The position numbers were made by a program, and so were the translations under genes. Shown in pieces: positions 32,913 through 41,439 of a stretch of 64,000 nucleotides of DNA (its first letter is position 1; each line of letters starts with the position of its first letter). The stretch is from Cellulosimicrobium funkei (GTDB taxonomy: Bacteria > Actinomycetota > Actinomycetes > Actinomycetales > Cellulomonadaceae), in the NCBI RefSeq assembly GCF_004519295.1, contig NZ_SOZH01000011.1, forward strand, positions 124,001 through 188,000, given 5' to 3'. Under the pieces are notes generated by a model. That model worked only from the letters and a program-made list of their open reading frames with translations. It did not search any database and was not told where the DNA came from.

Positions 32913-34210
32913 CCGCTAGCCGTCGCGCCCGCGCTCGCACCGCCCGCACCCGTCCCGACCGCGCTCGCCCCTCCCGCGCTCGCCCCGTCCGTGCGCGCGC
33001 CCACCGTCCCGGTCCTGCCCGACGCCGGGCGGTCGGCGCGCTGCCGACCGGGCCCTGCGCCGTCGGGCACGCGCGGGACGACCCCGGCCGCGACGAGGAG
33101 GAGCGCCGCGCCTACCCAGAACGCGGCCTGCGGCCCGACGACGTCGCTCAGCCCGCCCGTCGCGAGCGCGCCGACCGCCTGCCCGGCCGTGAGGGCGACG
33201 AAGAGGGCGGCGGTCGCGCGCCCGGCGGCGTGCGGGCGCAGCGCGGTGCCCCACGCGATGAGGACGCCGCTCAGGGCGGTGTAGGCGGCGCCGAAAAGAG
33301 CGCCCGCCACCGCCACGACGGGCACGCTGCCCGGGGCGAGGGCCAGCGCGGCGGTGCCGACCGCCGTCGCGACGGCCGTCACGACCCAGGCGCCGCGCAG
33401 GCCGAGCACGCGGACGGCGTCGCCGCTGAGCGCGCCGAGGACCGCCGCCACGCCGAGGAGGCACCAGAGGGCCGCCGTCGTGCGGCCGGGGAGACCACCG
33501 GTCACGGTGACGAGGTCGCGTCCGAACGTCCAGACCGCGGCGCTGCCGATCCCGGCCACCGCGGCCGCAAACCCGGCGCGCCCGAGCGACCGTCCGCCCG
33601 CGCCCCCGGACGCGGGCGGCGACTCGGGGGCCGCGGGCCAGCGCGCGCTCCGGTCGACGACCGCCGCCGTGACCACCGCCCCGACCGCGGCGGCGCACCA
33701 CACGGGCCGCCAGACGTCCGGCGCGACGAGCGTCGCCGCCCCCACGAGCGCCACGCCCACGCCCGTCCCGGAGTTCACGACGGCCTGCATGCGCCCGGCC
33801 CGGCGGCCGTCGACCGTCGCGCCGACCGCGGCGACGAGCGCGGGCGACGCCGCACCGGCGGCGCTGCCCGCGACGAGGACGCCCGCCGCGAGGCTCGCGG
33901 ACGACCACGACAGCCCGACCAGGACCGCCCCCGCCGCGGCGAGCGCCGCGGCGGCCCAGACGACCGCGCGCGGGGAACGTCGGGCCATCGCGCGCTGGGC
34001 GCCGAGCGCGGCGGCGCAGTACGCGGCGAAGCTGCCGGCGGCGATCGCGCCCGCGGCAGCGGACGAGAGGCCGAGCTCGGTCGTGAGCGTCGGGAGCTGG
34101 AGGCCGTACCCGTAGCGGACGACGCCGTACGTCACCGCGACGAGGCCGGTGCCCGCGGCGACCAGGCGGCCGGGGGCGGGTGCGACGGGGTGTAACGATC
34201 GTTTCAGCAT
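32807..34210 (-). CDS. MFS transporter (12-helix) divergent from a TetR gene
   Basis: A 467-residue major facilitator with about twelve hydrophobic helices (VTYGVVRYGYGLQLPTL in helix 1; GRRAGRMQAVVNSGTGVG in the middle). The last 60 residues are Ser/Gly/Ala-rich low-complexity sequence that is antisense to the end of dinB. The true stop could have been lost by erosion, lengthening this tail. A TetR gene is divergent with a shared operator, so this is probably a repressed exporter. Confidence 0.85.
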   Translation of the reverse strand: MLKRSLHPVAPAPGRLVAAGTGLVAVTYGVVRYGYGLQLPTLTTELGLSSAAAGAIAAGSFAAYCAAALGAQRAMARRSPRAVVWAAAALAAAGAVLVGLSWSSASLAAGVLVAGSAAGAASPALVAAVGATVDGRRAGRMQAVVNSGTGVGVALVGAATLVAPDVWRPVWCAAAVGAVVTAAVVDRSARWPAAPESPPASGGAGGRSLGRAGFAAAVAGIGSAAVWTFGRDLVTVTGGLPGRTTAALWCLLGVAAVLGALSGDAVRVLGLRGAWVVTAVATAVGTAALALAPGSVPVVAVAGALFGAAYTALSGVLIAWGTALRPHAAGRATAALFVALTAGQAVGALATGGLSDVVGPQAAFWVGAALLLVAAGVVPRVPDGAGPGRQRADRPASGRTGTVGARTDGASAGGASAVGTGAGGASAGATASGYASSSAGEARTGSPSGPSGSTSASSSASGSTQRW

Positions 34211-34222
34211 AGTGATCGTTAC
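34192..34222. promoter_or_regulatory. TetR operator pair: GTAACGATC ... GATCGTTAC
   Basis: Perfect 9-bp inverted arms, GTAACGATC (34192-34200) and GATCGTTAC (34214-34222), flank 13 bp that contain the MFS start codon. The left arm is also part of the 10-bp palindrome AACGATCGTT (34194-34203). The right arm overlaps the TACGCT hexamer (34220-34225) of the TetR gene. A repressor here would silence both genes. Confidence 0.85.
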
Positions 34223-34231
34223 GCTATCCCC

Positions 34232-34822
34232 ATGCCCCGGACCGACGCACGCCGACCGGCCCGCGACCGCCTGCTCGACGCCGCGGAGGCGTTGTTCGTC
34301 GAGCACGGGATCGCGGCGACCGGGGTCGACGCCGTGCTCCGCCGCGCCAAGGTCTCCCCCGCGACCCTGTACGCGCACTTCCCGGGCAAGGACCACCTCG
34401 TCGCGGCCTACCTCGAACGGCGGCACGAGCGCTGGCGGGCCGCGTGGGACGCGGCGCTGGACCGCTGCGGGGACGACGCGGACGCGCGGGCGCTCACCGT
34501 CTTCGACGCGCTCGACGGCTTCCCCACCGCGACGAGCACCCGCGGCTGCGCGTTCCTCGCCGCTGCGGTCGAGGTCACCGACCCCGAGCACCCCGCGTAC
34601 CAATGGCTCGCCGCCGACACCCGGCTGCTCGTCGACCGGCTGCGCGACCTCGCCGCCGCGACCGGCGCCGCCGACCCCGACGCCCTCGCGGCCGAGCTCC
34701 TCGCGCTCTACGACGCCGTGCTCGCCTCCCGCACGCGCCGCGCCGTCGCGGGCGACGACGGTCCGACGCCCCTCCCGTGGCGCGACCTCGCCGCCGGGGC
34801 GGTCGCGCGCCACCGCGCCTGA
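34232..34822 (+). CDS. TetR-family transcriptional regulator
   Basis: A 196-residue TetR regulator; DNA-binding domain at residues 9-57 (RDRLLDAAEALFVEHGI, VDAVLRRAKVSPATLYAHFPGKDHL). The rest (RGCAFLAAAVEVTDPEHPAY) is typical of the YcnC/AefR-like ligand domain. TACGCT 6 nt before the ATG predicts leaderless expression. It faces the MFS gene over the 34192-34222 operator and is followed by another MFS exporter 82 nt downstream. Confidence 0.92.
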   Translation: MPRTDARRPARDRLLDAAEALFVEHGIAATGVDAVLRRAKVSPATLYAHFPGKDHLVAAYLERRHERWRAAWDAALDRCGDDADARALTVFDALDGFPTATSTRGCAFLAAAVEVTDPEHPAYQWLAADTRLLVDRLRDLAAATGAADPDALAAELLALYDAVLASRTRRAVAGDDGPTPLPWRDLAAGAVARHRA

Positions 34823-34904
34823 CCTGCCCGGCGCTGCTGATGCGCTCCCCCGCGTGCGCGGCGATCCTGGAGGCAGGGCCGCGTCACGACACGAGGGAGG
34901 CCCC

Positions 34905-36575
34905 GTGGAGTCCGTGCAGGGGAACGCGCCGCAGACCGAACCGCCCGAGGACGACGAACCCGCCGTCGACCCGCGGGCCCACGCCAACCGGTGGCGCGCG
35001 CTCGTCGTCCTGGCGGTCGCGCTGTCGATGGTCGTCATCGACGGGACGATCGTCGCCGTCGCCGTCCCGGACATCGTCGCCGACCTGAACCTCGGGCTGA
35101 GCGAGGCGCAGTGGATCAGCGCCTCGTACGCCGTCGTGCTGGCCGCGCTGCTGCTCTCGTCGGGCCGTCTCGGGGACCGGCTCGGGCGACGGCGGCTCCT
35201 CGTGGTGGGCGTCGTCGTCTTCCTCGCCGGGTCGCTGCTCGCCGCCGCGGCCGACGACGGCGGCTCGCTCATCGTCGGGCGGCTCGCCCAGGGCCTCGGC
35301 GCGGCCGCGATCCTGCCCTCGACGCTGTCGACCGTGAACGCGACGTTCCGCGGCAAGGACCGGGCCGCGGCGTTCGGGGTGTGGGGCGCCGTCATCTCGG
35401 GCGCCGCCGCGGTCGGCCCGCTCGCGGGTGGGTGGATCACGACGTCGTTCACCTGGCCGTGGATCTTCCTCGTGAACGTCCCCGTCGGCGCGCTCGTCGT
35501 GGTCGGCGCCTACCTCTGGGTGCCCGAGACCCGGGCGCACGCGTTCGCCCCCGGGCTCGACCTCGTCGGGCTCCTGCTGTCCGCGCTCGGTTTCGGCGCG
35601 CTCGTGTTCGGGCTCATCGAGGGCCAGACGTTCGGCTGGTGGAGCCCGAAGGGGGACGTCGAGCTGCTCGGGGCCACCTGGCCGGCGTCCGCGCCCGTCT
35701 CGCCGACCCCCGTGTTCCTCGCGGCCGGGCTGCTCCTGCTCGTGCTCTTCGTCGTGTGGGAGCGGCACCGCGCGCGGGTGCGGCGGTCCGCGCTGCTCGA
35801 CCTCACGCTCTTCCGCATCCCGACGTTCCGGTGGGGCAACGTCACCGCGACGACCGTCGCGGTCGGCGAGTTCGGCATCATCTTCGTCCTGCCGCTCTTC
35901 CTCGTGAACGTGCTCGCGCTGTCCACCATGGGCGCCGGGCTCGTGCTCGCGGCGATGGCGCTCGGCGCGTTCCTCTCCGGTGCGTCGGCGCGTCACCTCG
36001 CCGCCGCCGTCGGCGCCCCGCTCGTCGTGGTGATCGGCCTCGCGCTCGAGATCGTCGGGGTCGTCGCCGTCGCGCTCACGGTCACCGCGACCGTCTCCCC
36101 GTGGCTGCTCGCGGCCCTGCTCGTCGTCTACGGCGTCGGACTGGGGCTGGCGTCGGCACAGCTCACCAGCACGACCCTCGTGCAGGTCCCCGCCGAGGAG
36201 TCCGGCCAGGGCTCCGCCACGCAGTCGACGGCGCGGCAGGTCGGCTCCGCGCTCGGCACCGCGCTCGTCGGGACCGCGCTCGCCGTCCTGCTCGCGAGCG
36301 CCGTGCCCGCGGCTCTCGACGGCGAGGGCCTGCCCGACGCCGAGGTCACGCGCCTCGCCGACGCGACGAGCGGCTCCGCCGGCGACGTCATCGCGAAGCT
36401 GCGCGCCGAGGGCACGCACGGCGAGCTCGGGCCGCAGGAACCCGAGGTCGTCGATGCGCTCGCGTCCGGGTTCGCCGACGCGACGCGCGGGTCCCTGCTC
36501 GTCGCCGGAGCGTTCCTGGTGCTCGGCCTCGCGTCCGCGACGGCCGTCGTGCGGGCGTCGCGCCGTTCGGGGTGA
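34905..36575 (+). CDS. DHA2-type MFS drug exporter (14 helices)
   Basis: A 556-residue drug:H+ antiporter. About fourteen hydrophobic helices, with the family hallmarks GRLGDRLGRRRLLVVG between helices 2 and 3 and the motif C region GPLAGGWITTSFTWPWIFLVNVPVG, given by parts GPLAGGW and WIFLVNVPVG. GTG at 34905 with GAGGGAGG just upstream. Substrates unknown; it may be co-regulated with the TetR gene ahead of it. Confidence 0.92.
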   Translation: MESVQGNAPQTEPPEDDEPAVDPRAHANRWRALVVLAVALSMVVIDGTIVAVAVPDIVADLNLGLSEAQWISASYAVVLAALLLSSGRLGDRLGRRRLLVVGVVVFLAGSLLAAAADDGGSLIVGRLAQGLGAAAILPSTLSTVNATFRGKDRAAAFGVWGAVISGAAAVGPLAGGWITTSFTWPWIFLVNVPVGALVVVGAYLWVPETRAHAFAPGLDLVGLLLSALGFGALVFGLIEGQTFGWWSPKGDVELLGATWPASAPVSPTPVFLAAGLLLLVLFVVWERHRARVRRSALLDLTLFRIPTFRWGNVTATTVAVGEFGIIFVLPLFLVNVLALSTMGAGLVLAAMALGAFLSGASARHLAAAVGAPLVVVIGLALEIVGVVAVALTVTATVSPWLLAALLVVYGVGLGLASAQLTSTTLVQVPAEESGQGSATQSTARQVGSALGTALVGTALAVLLASAVPAALDGEGLPDAEVTRLADATSGSAGDVIAKLRAEGTHGELGPQEPEVVDALASGFADATRGSLLVAGAFLVLGLASATAVVRASRRSG

Positions 36576-36650
36576 GGGTCGGGCCCGACGCCGGAGCGAG
36601 GGTCGAGCCGGCGCGGGGTCGAGCCCGGGGTCGGGTCGAGCCGACGCGGG

Positions 36651-37316
36651 TTACGCCAGGCGGTGCCAGACGCCCTCGGACACGACCTCGACCGCGCCGT
36701 CGACCACGAAGGCGGTCTCGTCGTCGACCGCGTACGCCGGCCCGCCCAGGGCGGCGGCCCACCGCCGCGCCGCGGCCTCCGTGTTGTCGGGCAGGTCCGG
36801 GTGGCCCAGGTGGGGGAACATCGAGAAGTCGACGAGCCCCAGCGGCGTCGCGTCCTCGCCGTCGGGCGGCTCCCACCCCACGAACTCCTCGCCGATGCGC
36901 GGCGTCAGCGCCATGCTGCCGCCGCTCATCCCGACGTAGACCGTGTCGGCGAGCGACGGCACGAGGTCCGCGAACCCTGACCGCCGCATCCAGTGCGCCA
37001 GGTAGCCCGCGTCACCGCCTGCGGCCAGCAGCACGTCCGTCTCCTGGACGAGCGGCACCCAGCGGTCCGCGGGGATGCTCGGCAGCGCCGTCAGCTCCAG
37101 CACGCCGACCGACCCCCACCTCAGACCCGCCATGTGGTCCGACTCCCCCGTGATGAAGTCCCGGGCGTTCTTCCCCGGCCCCACCCACGGGTGGCCGTAC
37201 AACGCCGTCGGGATGCACAGCGCCGAGCACTCACCGATCGGCCGGCCCAGCAGCCCGACGAGCGCCCCCTCGATGGTCGGGTTCGTGATTCCCCCTGACG
37301 TGAGCAACAGCTTCAT
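36651..37316 (-). CDS. Peptidase E-like (S51) class I glutamine amidotransferase fold protein
   Basis: A 221-residue member of the S51 peptidase E family. It begins MKLLLTSGGITNPTIEGAL and has the nucleophile elbow GMSGGSMAL, where the serine of GxS replaces the cysteine of amidotransferases, and then EFVGWEPPDG and GLVDFSMFPHLGHPDLPDN by parts (DFSMFPHLGHP). Peptidase E cleaves Asp-X dipeptides, but many homologues are uncharacterised. Start ATG at 37314-37316. Confidence 0.85.
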   Translation of the reverse strand: MKLLLTSGGITNPTIEGALVGLLGRPIGECSALCIPTALYGHPWVGPGKNARDFITGESDHMAGLRWGSVGVLELTALPSIPADRWVPLVQETDVLLAAGGDAGYLAHWMRRSGFADLVPSLADTVYVGMSGGSMALTPRIGEEFVGWEPPDGEDATPLGLVDFSMFPHLGHPDLPDNTEAAARRWAAALGGPAYAVDDETAFVVDGAVEVVSEGVWHRLA

Positions 37317-37416
37317 CGCGTCCTCCTCGGCTCCGACGGTCTGCACGGCAGACCTCCGTGCGGACGGGAACTCATCGCGCCATGTCGGCGGCGCGTCTCA
37401 GCACGACCGGGTGACA

Positions 37417-37480
37417 ACGAAGGGCCCGACAGCCGCAGGTTCCGCGAATGGGGCCCTCCGGGGTGGTAGCGGTGGCTTGG
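37417..37480. repeat. Decayed copy of the tRNA-Ser 3' end and its terminator
   Basis: This 64-bp stretch aligns with 38321-38386: ACGAAGGGCCC..C.GCCGCAG, then GGGGCCCT.CGGG, GGTAGCGGTGG and TTG.A. The second copy is the intact tRNA-Ser terminator and 3' end. The hairpin here is broken. It looks like the far boundary (attachment-site remnant) of a small insertion next to the tRNA. The flanks 37317-37416 and 37481-37704 show no convincing gene. Confidence 0.7.
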
Positions 37481-37716
37481 ATGGTCGCCTTTCATGCCCT
37501 CGGTCGAGACTGGATGGAATCGCCGCTGACCTGCACCGACGCGCGGCCTCACAAGAGTTCCGCGGAGGTCCGGGTCAAGGGTGGCCGCAGGCCATCGCGC
37601 AGCGACCGCGCAGGCGCCCTTGACGCAGGCCGGAGCTGGCCGGATGCTCGGCTGTCGGTTCGGGGCCGGACAGTGACGGATGGACGCAGCTCCTTCCGCG
37701 CCCCTACGATCGCGGC

Positions 37717-37749
37717 ATGCACACCTCCACGAAGGGACATGCCGCGTAG
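37717..37749 (+). CDS. Possible 10-residue leaderless ORF
   Basis: ATG 37717 is preceded by TACGAT (37705-37710) with a 6-nt gap, the leaderless geometry seen at many genes here. The ORF reads MHTSTKGHAA and stops at 37749, overlapping the start of the next ORF (ATG 37739) in another frame. It could be a coupled leader. Coding is not proven. Confidence 0.35.
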   Translation: MHTSTKGHAA

Positions 37750-38152
37750 GCGTCCTTCCCAGCTGCGCGCGGAGGCGCAGTTGATCGCGCGAGCGACGAC
37801 TCCGCTCCGAAGACCGAAGGTCGGTGGCGGCAGCCTGTCCGGGTCAGCCCGAGCGGCGGTGCTCCATTACGAGCATCGGGCAGGCCTGATGCGCGGATCG
37901 CTCCTCGTCGCGTTGTCGGTCTGGACACGCGCCGATGCCGTGGTCGAACCGTCCGTGACCAGCTGCGGCATCTGGGAGTGCTGCGGCTTCCACAGGCCCC
38001 TCGCTGAGACACGCGACATCATCGAGTCCCTGATGCGTCAGTCATCGTCGGGCGCCGGGCGAGAGCTGCGGCGGCTCGTGCGCGACTCCGATGTCCGGAT
38101 GGTCGGCGATCTCGACGGCTACTGGTGGCGGGACCCTCGCTACTGGACGTGA
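37739..38152 (+). CDS. Hypothetical protein, 137 aa, in the lower-GC patch
   Basis: A 137-residue ORF (MPRRRPSQLRAEAQLIARATT...) whose C-terminus, GRELRRLVRDSDVRMVGDLDGYWWRDPRYW by parts RELRRLV and WWRDPRYW, resembles a group of small actinobacterial proteins ending in a Trp-rich tail. Codon use is less GC-biased than that of neighbours, and the gene lies between the tRNA-Ser and the decayed tRNA copy, so it is probably cargo of the former insertion. Function unknown. Confidence 0.55.
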   Translation: MPRRRPSQLRAEAQLIARATTPLRRPKVGGGSLSGSARAAVLHYEHRAGLMRGSLLVALSVWTRADAVVEPSVTSCGIWECCGFHRPLAETRDIIESLMRQSSSGAGRELRRLVRDSDVRMVGDLDGYWWRDPRYWT

Positions 38153-38321
38153 GCGCGGCTGTGTGACGACGAAGCGGTCTTGGAACGACTCCTGGGCCCC
38201 TCCGCAGTGTGAGCCGCCGGACGGTGGGGTGCGCGAAGCGAGCGCAGCGGGCGGAGCGCGGGGCCGCGCCGGGAGGCGGTCAGCCAGGCAAGACGGAGCG
38301 AAATCGGAGGGTGGCGTACGA

Positions 38322-38365
38322 CGAAGGGCCCCACCGCCGCAGAACTCTGCGGGTGGGGCCCTTCG
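38322..38365 (-). terminator. tRNA-Ser terminator
   Basis: CGAAGGGCCCCAC (38322-38334) pairs with GTGGGGCCCTTCG (38353-38365), and an inner stem CCGCAG-AACT-CTGCGG closes the loop. It begins 6 nt beyond the tRNA 3' end on the minus strand. Confidence 0.9.
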
Positions 38366-38370
38366 GGTGG

Positions 38371-38457
38371 CGGTAGCGGTGGGATTTGAACCCACGGTGG
38401 ACTTTCACCCACACACGCTTTCGAGGCGTGCTCCTTAGGCCGCTCGGACACGCTACC
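38371..38457 (-). tRNA. tRNA-Ser (anticodon CGA)
   Basis: The minus strand folds as a class II tRNA of 87 nt: acceptor GGTAGCG/CGCTACC (38451-38457 with 38372-38378), anticodon stem CACGC/GCGTG with loop CTCGAAA, anticodon CGA at 38421-38423, a serine-type variable arm (GTGGGTGAAAGTCCAC) and the T-arm GGTTCAAAT. CCA is not encoded. It reads TCG codons. Confidence 0.97.
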
Positions 38458-38659
38458 TCGCCGGGATACCCGGCCCAGGAAGGATACCTGGTCACACCCC
38501 CGGACACCGAATCGGCCGGTCAGCCGGTCCTGCGCCGGGTCACTCACGCCTCGCTCGACACCCGCGCGGAGCCGGACCACCCGGCCCGCCCCACGCCGTC
38601 GGGCATCACCCGCCGCCGGACCGCGCGGGCGTCACGCACCCCGCCGCCGGGCACGGGCG

Positions 38660-39682
38660 TCACTTGCCGGCGAGCGCCTCGGCGAACAGCGGGGTGACGT
38701 TGTCGATCGCGTAGATCACGGCCGTGGGCGTGCCGAGCGAGAAGGCGTTGGAGAGGTCCTTGTCGTCGAACACGACGTAGCGGCCGTCGGCGACGGACGG
38801 CACGGTCTGGAAGATCGGGAGGGCCTCGACGTCGGCGGCGGTGAAGCCGATGGGCTGGATGACGGTGAGGTCGGCGTCGAGCAGGTCGACGTTCTCGGTG
38901 CCGAGGGTGGCGGAGAACTCCTCGCCGGCGGCCTCGTCGATCTCGGGCTTGGTGTCGAACCCGAGGCCCTGCATGAACTCGCCGCGGCTGGACGTCGAGA
39001 CGTAGGCGCCGAAGCCCTCGGCCCAGTAGGACCCGATGACGGCGGTCTTGCCCGCGAACTCGGGGTGCTCGTCGCGCGCGGCGGCGAACGCGTCGTCGAC
39101 CTCGGCGAGCAGCTCGTCGCCGGCCTCGCTGCGCCCGAGGGCGGCGGCGATCATGCCGACCTGGTCCTCCATGGGCGTGAGGTAGGCCTCGCCACCCTCG
39201 GGGATCGCGACGGTCGGGGCGATCTCGGAGAGCCGCTGGTACCGCTCGGGGTCGCCGGACGACTTCACGTCGAGGATGACGTCGGGGTCGAGCACGGCGA
39301 TCTGCTCGTACGACGGCTCGAGGGTGCCGATGATCTCGGGCGACTCGTCGTACGCGTCGGCGAGCCACGGGCCGACGCCGTCGCCGCCGAACGCGAGCCA
39401 GTCGCTCGCGCCGACGAGCTGGACGCCGAGCGCGAGGGCGGTCTCGGCGTCGCCCCACCCGAGCGCGACGACGCGCTCCGGCTCCTCGGGGATCTCGACG
39501 TCGCCGAACGCCGTGGGGATGGTCACCGGGAAGGTGTCCGCGGCGCCGTCGGCGGTGGTGCTGCCGGACGGCGTGGGGTCGCCGGAGCCGTCGCCGGACG
39601 AGCACGCGGCGAGCGCGAGGACGGCGAGCGCGGACACGGCCGCGAGCGCGCGGCGGGGACGGGTGGTGCTGGTGCGGTGCAT
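38660..39682 (-). CDS. Iron-siderophore ABC transporter substrate-binding lipoprotein
   Basis: A 340-residue lipoprotein with lipobox LALAAC (C27). The periplasmic-binding fold of the FecB/FhuD type is evident: PERVVALGWGDAETALALGV, YEQIAVLDPDVILDV and the late GTPTAVIYAIDNVTPLF. It captures ferric siderophores outside the membrane. It lies 8 nt after a siderophore-interacting reductase, both behind a DtxR-type box, so it is iron-repressed. No permease or ATPase gene is next to it. Confidence 0.93.
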   Translation of the reverse strand: MHRTSTTRPRRALAAVSALAVLALAACSSGDGSGDPTPSGSTTADGAADTFPVTIPTAFGDVEIPEEPERVVALGWGDAETALALGVQLVGASDWLAFGGDGVGPWLADAYDESPEIIGTLEPSYEQIAVLDPDVILDVKSSGDPERYQRLSEIAPTVAIPEGGEAYLTPMEDQVGMIAAALGRSEAGDELLAEVDDAFAAARDEHPEFAGKTAVIGSYWAEGFGAYVSTSSRGEFMQGLGFDTKPEIDEAAGEEFSATLGTENVDLLDADLTVIQPIGFTAADVEALPIFQTVPSVADGRYVVFDDKDLSNAFSLGTPTAVIYAIDNVTPLFAEALAGK

Positions 39683-39690
39683 GGAACTCC

Positions 39691-40530
39691 TCAGTCCTCG
39701 AAGATCTGGCCGACGGGCTCGCGCTTCTCCGCCTGGAAGCGGTCCTCCGCGCGGCCGTAGGCCCAGTAGCCGGAGAGCGACAGGTCGGAGCGCGGCACGC
39801 CGCGCTCCGTGAAGACGCGGCGCAGGGACTTCATGGCCCCGCGCTCGCCGTGCGCGAAGACGTGGACGCGGCCCTCGCGCCACGGGAGGTCGGCGACGGC
39901 GTCGGGCAGGAGCGTCGTCGTCCCGGCGGGCGCGTCGCCGCGCAGCACCCAGGTGACCTCGACGCCGCCGGGCGCCTCGAGCGGCAGGCGGTCCGCCTCG
40001 GTCCCGACCTCCAGCACGGCGTGCCCGACGGCGTCGCGCGGCATGGCCTCGAGCGCGGCGGCGATCGCGGGGAGCGCGGAGTCGTCGCCGGCGAGCAGGT
40101 GCCAGTCGGCGGCTGGGTCGGGCAGGTACCCGCCGCCGGGGCCGGAGAGGACGAGGCGGTCGCCGGGCTTCGCGCGGGCGGCCCACGGCCCGGCGAGGCC
40201 CTCGTCGCCGTGCACGACGAAGTCGATCGCGAGCCGCTGCGCCGCCTCGTCGACCCAGCGCACGGTGTACGTGCGGGTGACGGGCACGTCCTCGGGCGCG
40301 AGCGTGTCGCGCAGCGTCACGAGGTCGTAGGGCGGCTCGAGCCCGAGCTCGGGCTTGGCGAAGTAGATCTTGACGTACTTGTCGGTGTGCTCGTTCGTCG
40401 TGAACGCGGCGAACCCGTCGCCCCCGGCCACGACGCGCACGAGGTGCGGGGAGAGCCACGCGGTCTCGAGGACCTCGAGGACCGTCTGCGGGCGGGCGCG
40501 CCGCGGGGCGGGCGCGGTGGTGGTCGACAT
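39691..40530 (-). CDS. Siderophore-interacting protein (ferric-siderophore reductase)
   Basis: A 279-residue SIP-family FAD protein (ViuB type): FAD-binding N-terminal barrel with TRTYTVRWVD and HGDEGLAGPWAARAKPGDRLVLSGPGG by parts HGDEGLAGPWA and SGPGG, then the NAD(P)H domain with WHLLAGDDSALPAIAAALEAMP and HGERGAMKSLR and the closing SGYWAYGR.ED. It reduces ferric siderophores to free iron in the cytoplasm. First gene of the iron operon; DtxR box 21 nt upstream. Confidence 0.95.
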   Translation of the reverse strand: MSTTTAPAPRRARPQTVLEVLETAWLSPHLVRVVAGGDGFAAFTTNEHTDKYVKIYFAKPELGLEPPYDLVTLRDTLAPEDVPVTRTYTVRWVDEAAQRLAIDFVVHGDEGLAGPWAARAKPGDRLVLSGPGGGYLPDPAADWHLLAGDDSALPAIAAALEAMPRDAVGHAVLEVGTEADRLPLEAPGGVEVTWVLRGDAPAGTTTLLPDAVADLPWREGRVHVFAHGERGAMKSLRRVFTERGVPRSDLSLSGYWAYGRAEDRFQAEKREPVGQIFED

Positions 40531-40550
40531 GACAACCTCTCGTCGGTGAC

Positions 40551-40569
40551 TTAGGTGAGGCTAACATCA
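40551..40569 (-). promoter_or_regulatory. DtxR/IdeR-type iron box
   Basis: TTAGGTGAGGCTAACATCA matches the established DtxR/IdeR consensus TTAGGTTAGSCTAACCTAA at 16 of 19 positions. It stands 21-39 bp upstream of the siderophore-interacting protein start, where Fe-loaded repressor would block transcription. Confidence 0.9.
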
Positions 40570-40755
40570 CCGCCTGGGCGCGAGGTCGTGACGCCGGTCA
40601 CCACCTGTGCCGAGCAGCGTGGATCGCGCGGTCGAGAGACCCCGAGGGAACTCATACACGCACCCTGTGCCCTCCACAGCGACCGCACAGGCTCGACCGG
40701 CGGAATGAGGACGTCCTCGACCACGGCGCCCAGCGCCCCGGCACCCGGAGGCCTC

Positions 40756-41439
40756 GTGTCCCAGCCCGTCCTGTACCTCGTCGACCTCGTCGCGGTCACC
40801 GTCCTCGCGTTCGGCCTCTACTTCCCCCGGCACCGCCGCCGCGACCTCGTCGTCGCGTACCTCGGCGTCAACGTGGGGGTGCTCGCGGTCGCGGCGACGC
40901 TCGCGACGAGCAGCGTCGGCGCCGGTCTGGGGCTCGGGCTCTTCGGCGTCCTGTCGATCATCCGGCTCCGCTCGACCGAGCTCTCGCAGACCGAGGTCGC
41001 CTACTACTTCGCGGCCCTCGCGCTGGGCCTCCTCGGCGGCCTCGGCGCGACCACCGGCTGGTTGTCCCTCGCCGGCATGGCGCTCGTCGTGGGGGTGATG
41101 GCCGTCGTCGACCACCCGCGCGTCCTGCGCCGCGCGCAGAGCCAGACCGTCGTCGTCGACCGCGCCCTCGCCGACCCGACCGAGCTCACGCGCTACCTGG
41201 AGGAGCTGCTCGGCGCCGAGGTCCGCGGGGTGAGCGTGCAGCGGCTCGACCTCGTCAACGACACGACCTGGGTCGACGTCCGCTGGACCGCCCCACGGAC
41301 GCCGCGCCGGGGCGCGCGCCCCGCCCGCCCCGCCGTCCTGCCCGACGCCGTCCCCCCGCTCGCGGCCGACGCCGCGCCGCTCCGCGTGGCCGCCGCGGAC
41401 CCGGACGGTCTCCCCGCCCGGACGGGGGCGCGCGCATGA
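40756..41439 (+). CDS. DUF4956 membrane protein
   Basis: A 227-residue protein with about four to five hydrophobic helices in the first 130 residues (YLVDLVAVTVLAFGLYFPRHRRRDLVVAYLGVNVGVLAV by parts GLYFPRHRRRDLVVAYLGVN) and a soluble C-terminus. The FSIIRLRS-like segment GVLSIIRLRSTELSQTEVAYYF is a DUF4956 hallmark. GTG 40756 is chosen (GGAGG 4 nt upstream); an ATG at 40705 is an alternative. It heads a three-gene operon with a VTC-domain gene. Confidence 0.82.
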   Translation: MSQPVLYLVDLVAVTVLAFGLYFPRHRRRDLVVAYLGVNVGVLAVAATLATSSVGAGLGLGLFGVLSIIRLRSTELSQTEVAYYFAALALGLLGGLGATTGWLSLAGMALVVGVMAVVDHPRVLRRAQSQTVVVDRALADPTELTRYLEELLGAEVRGVSVQRLDLVNDTTWVDVRWTAPRTPRRGARPARPAVLPDAVPPLAADAAPLRVAAADPDGLPARTGARA

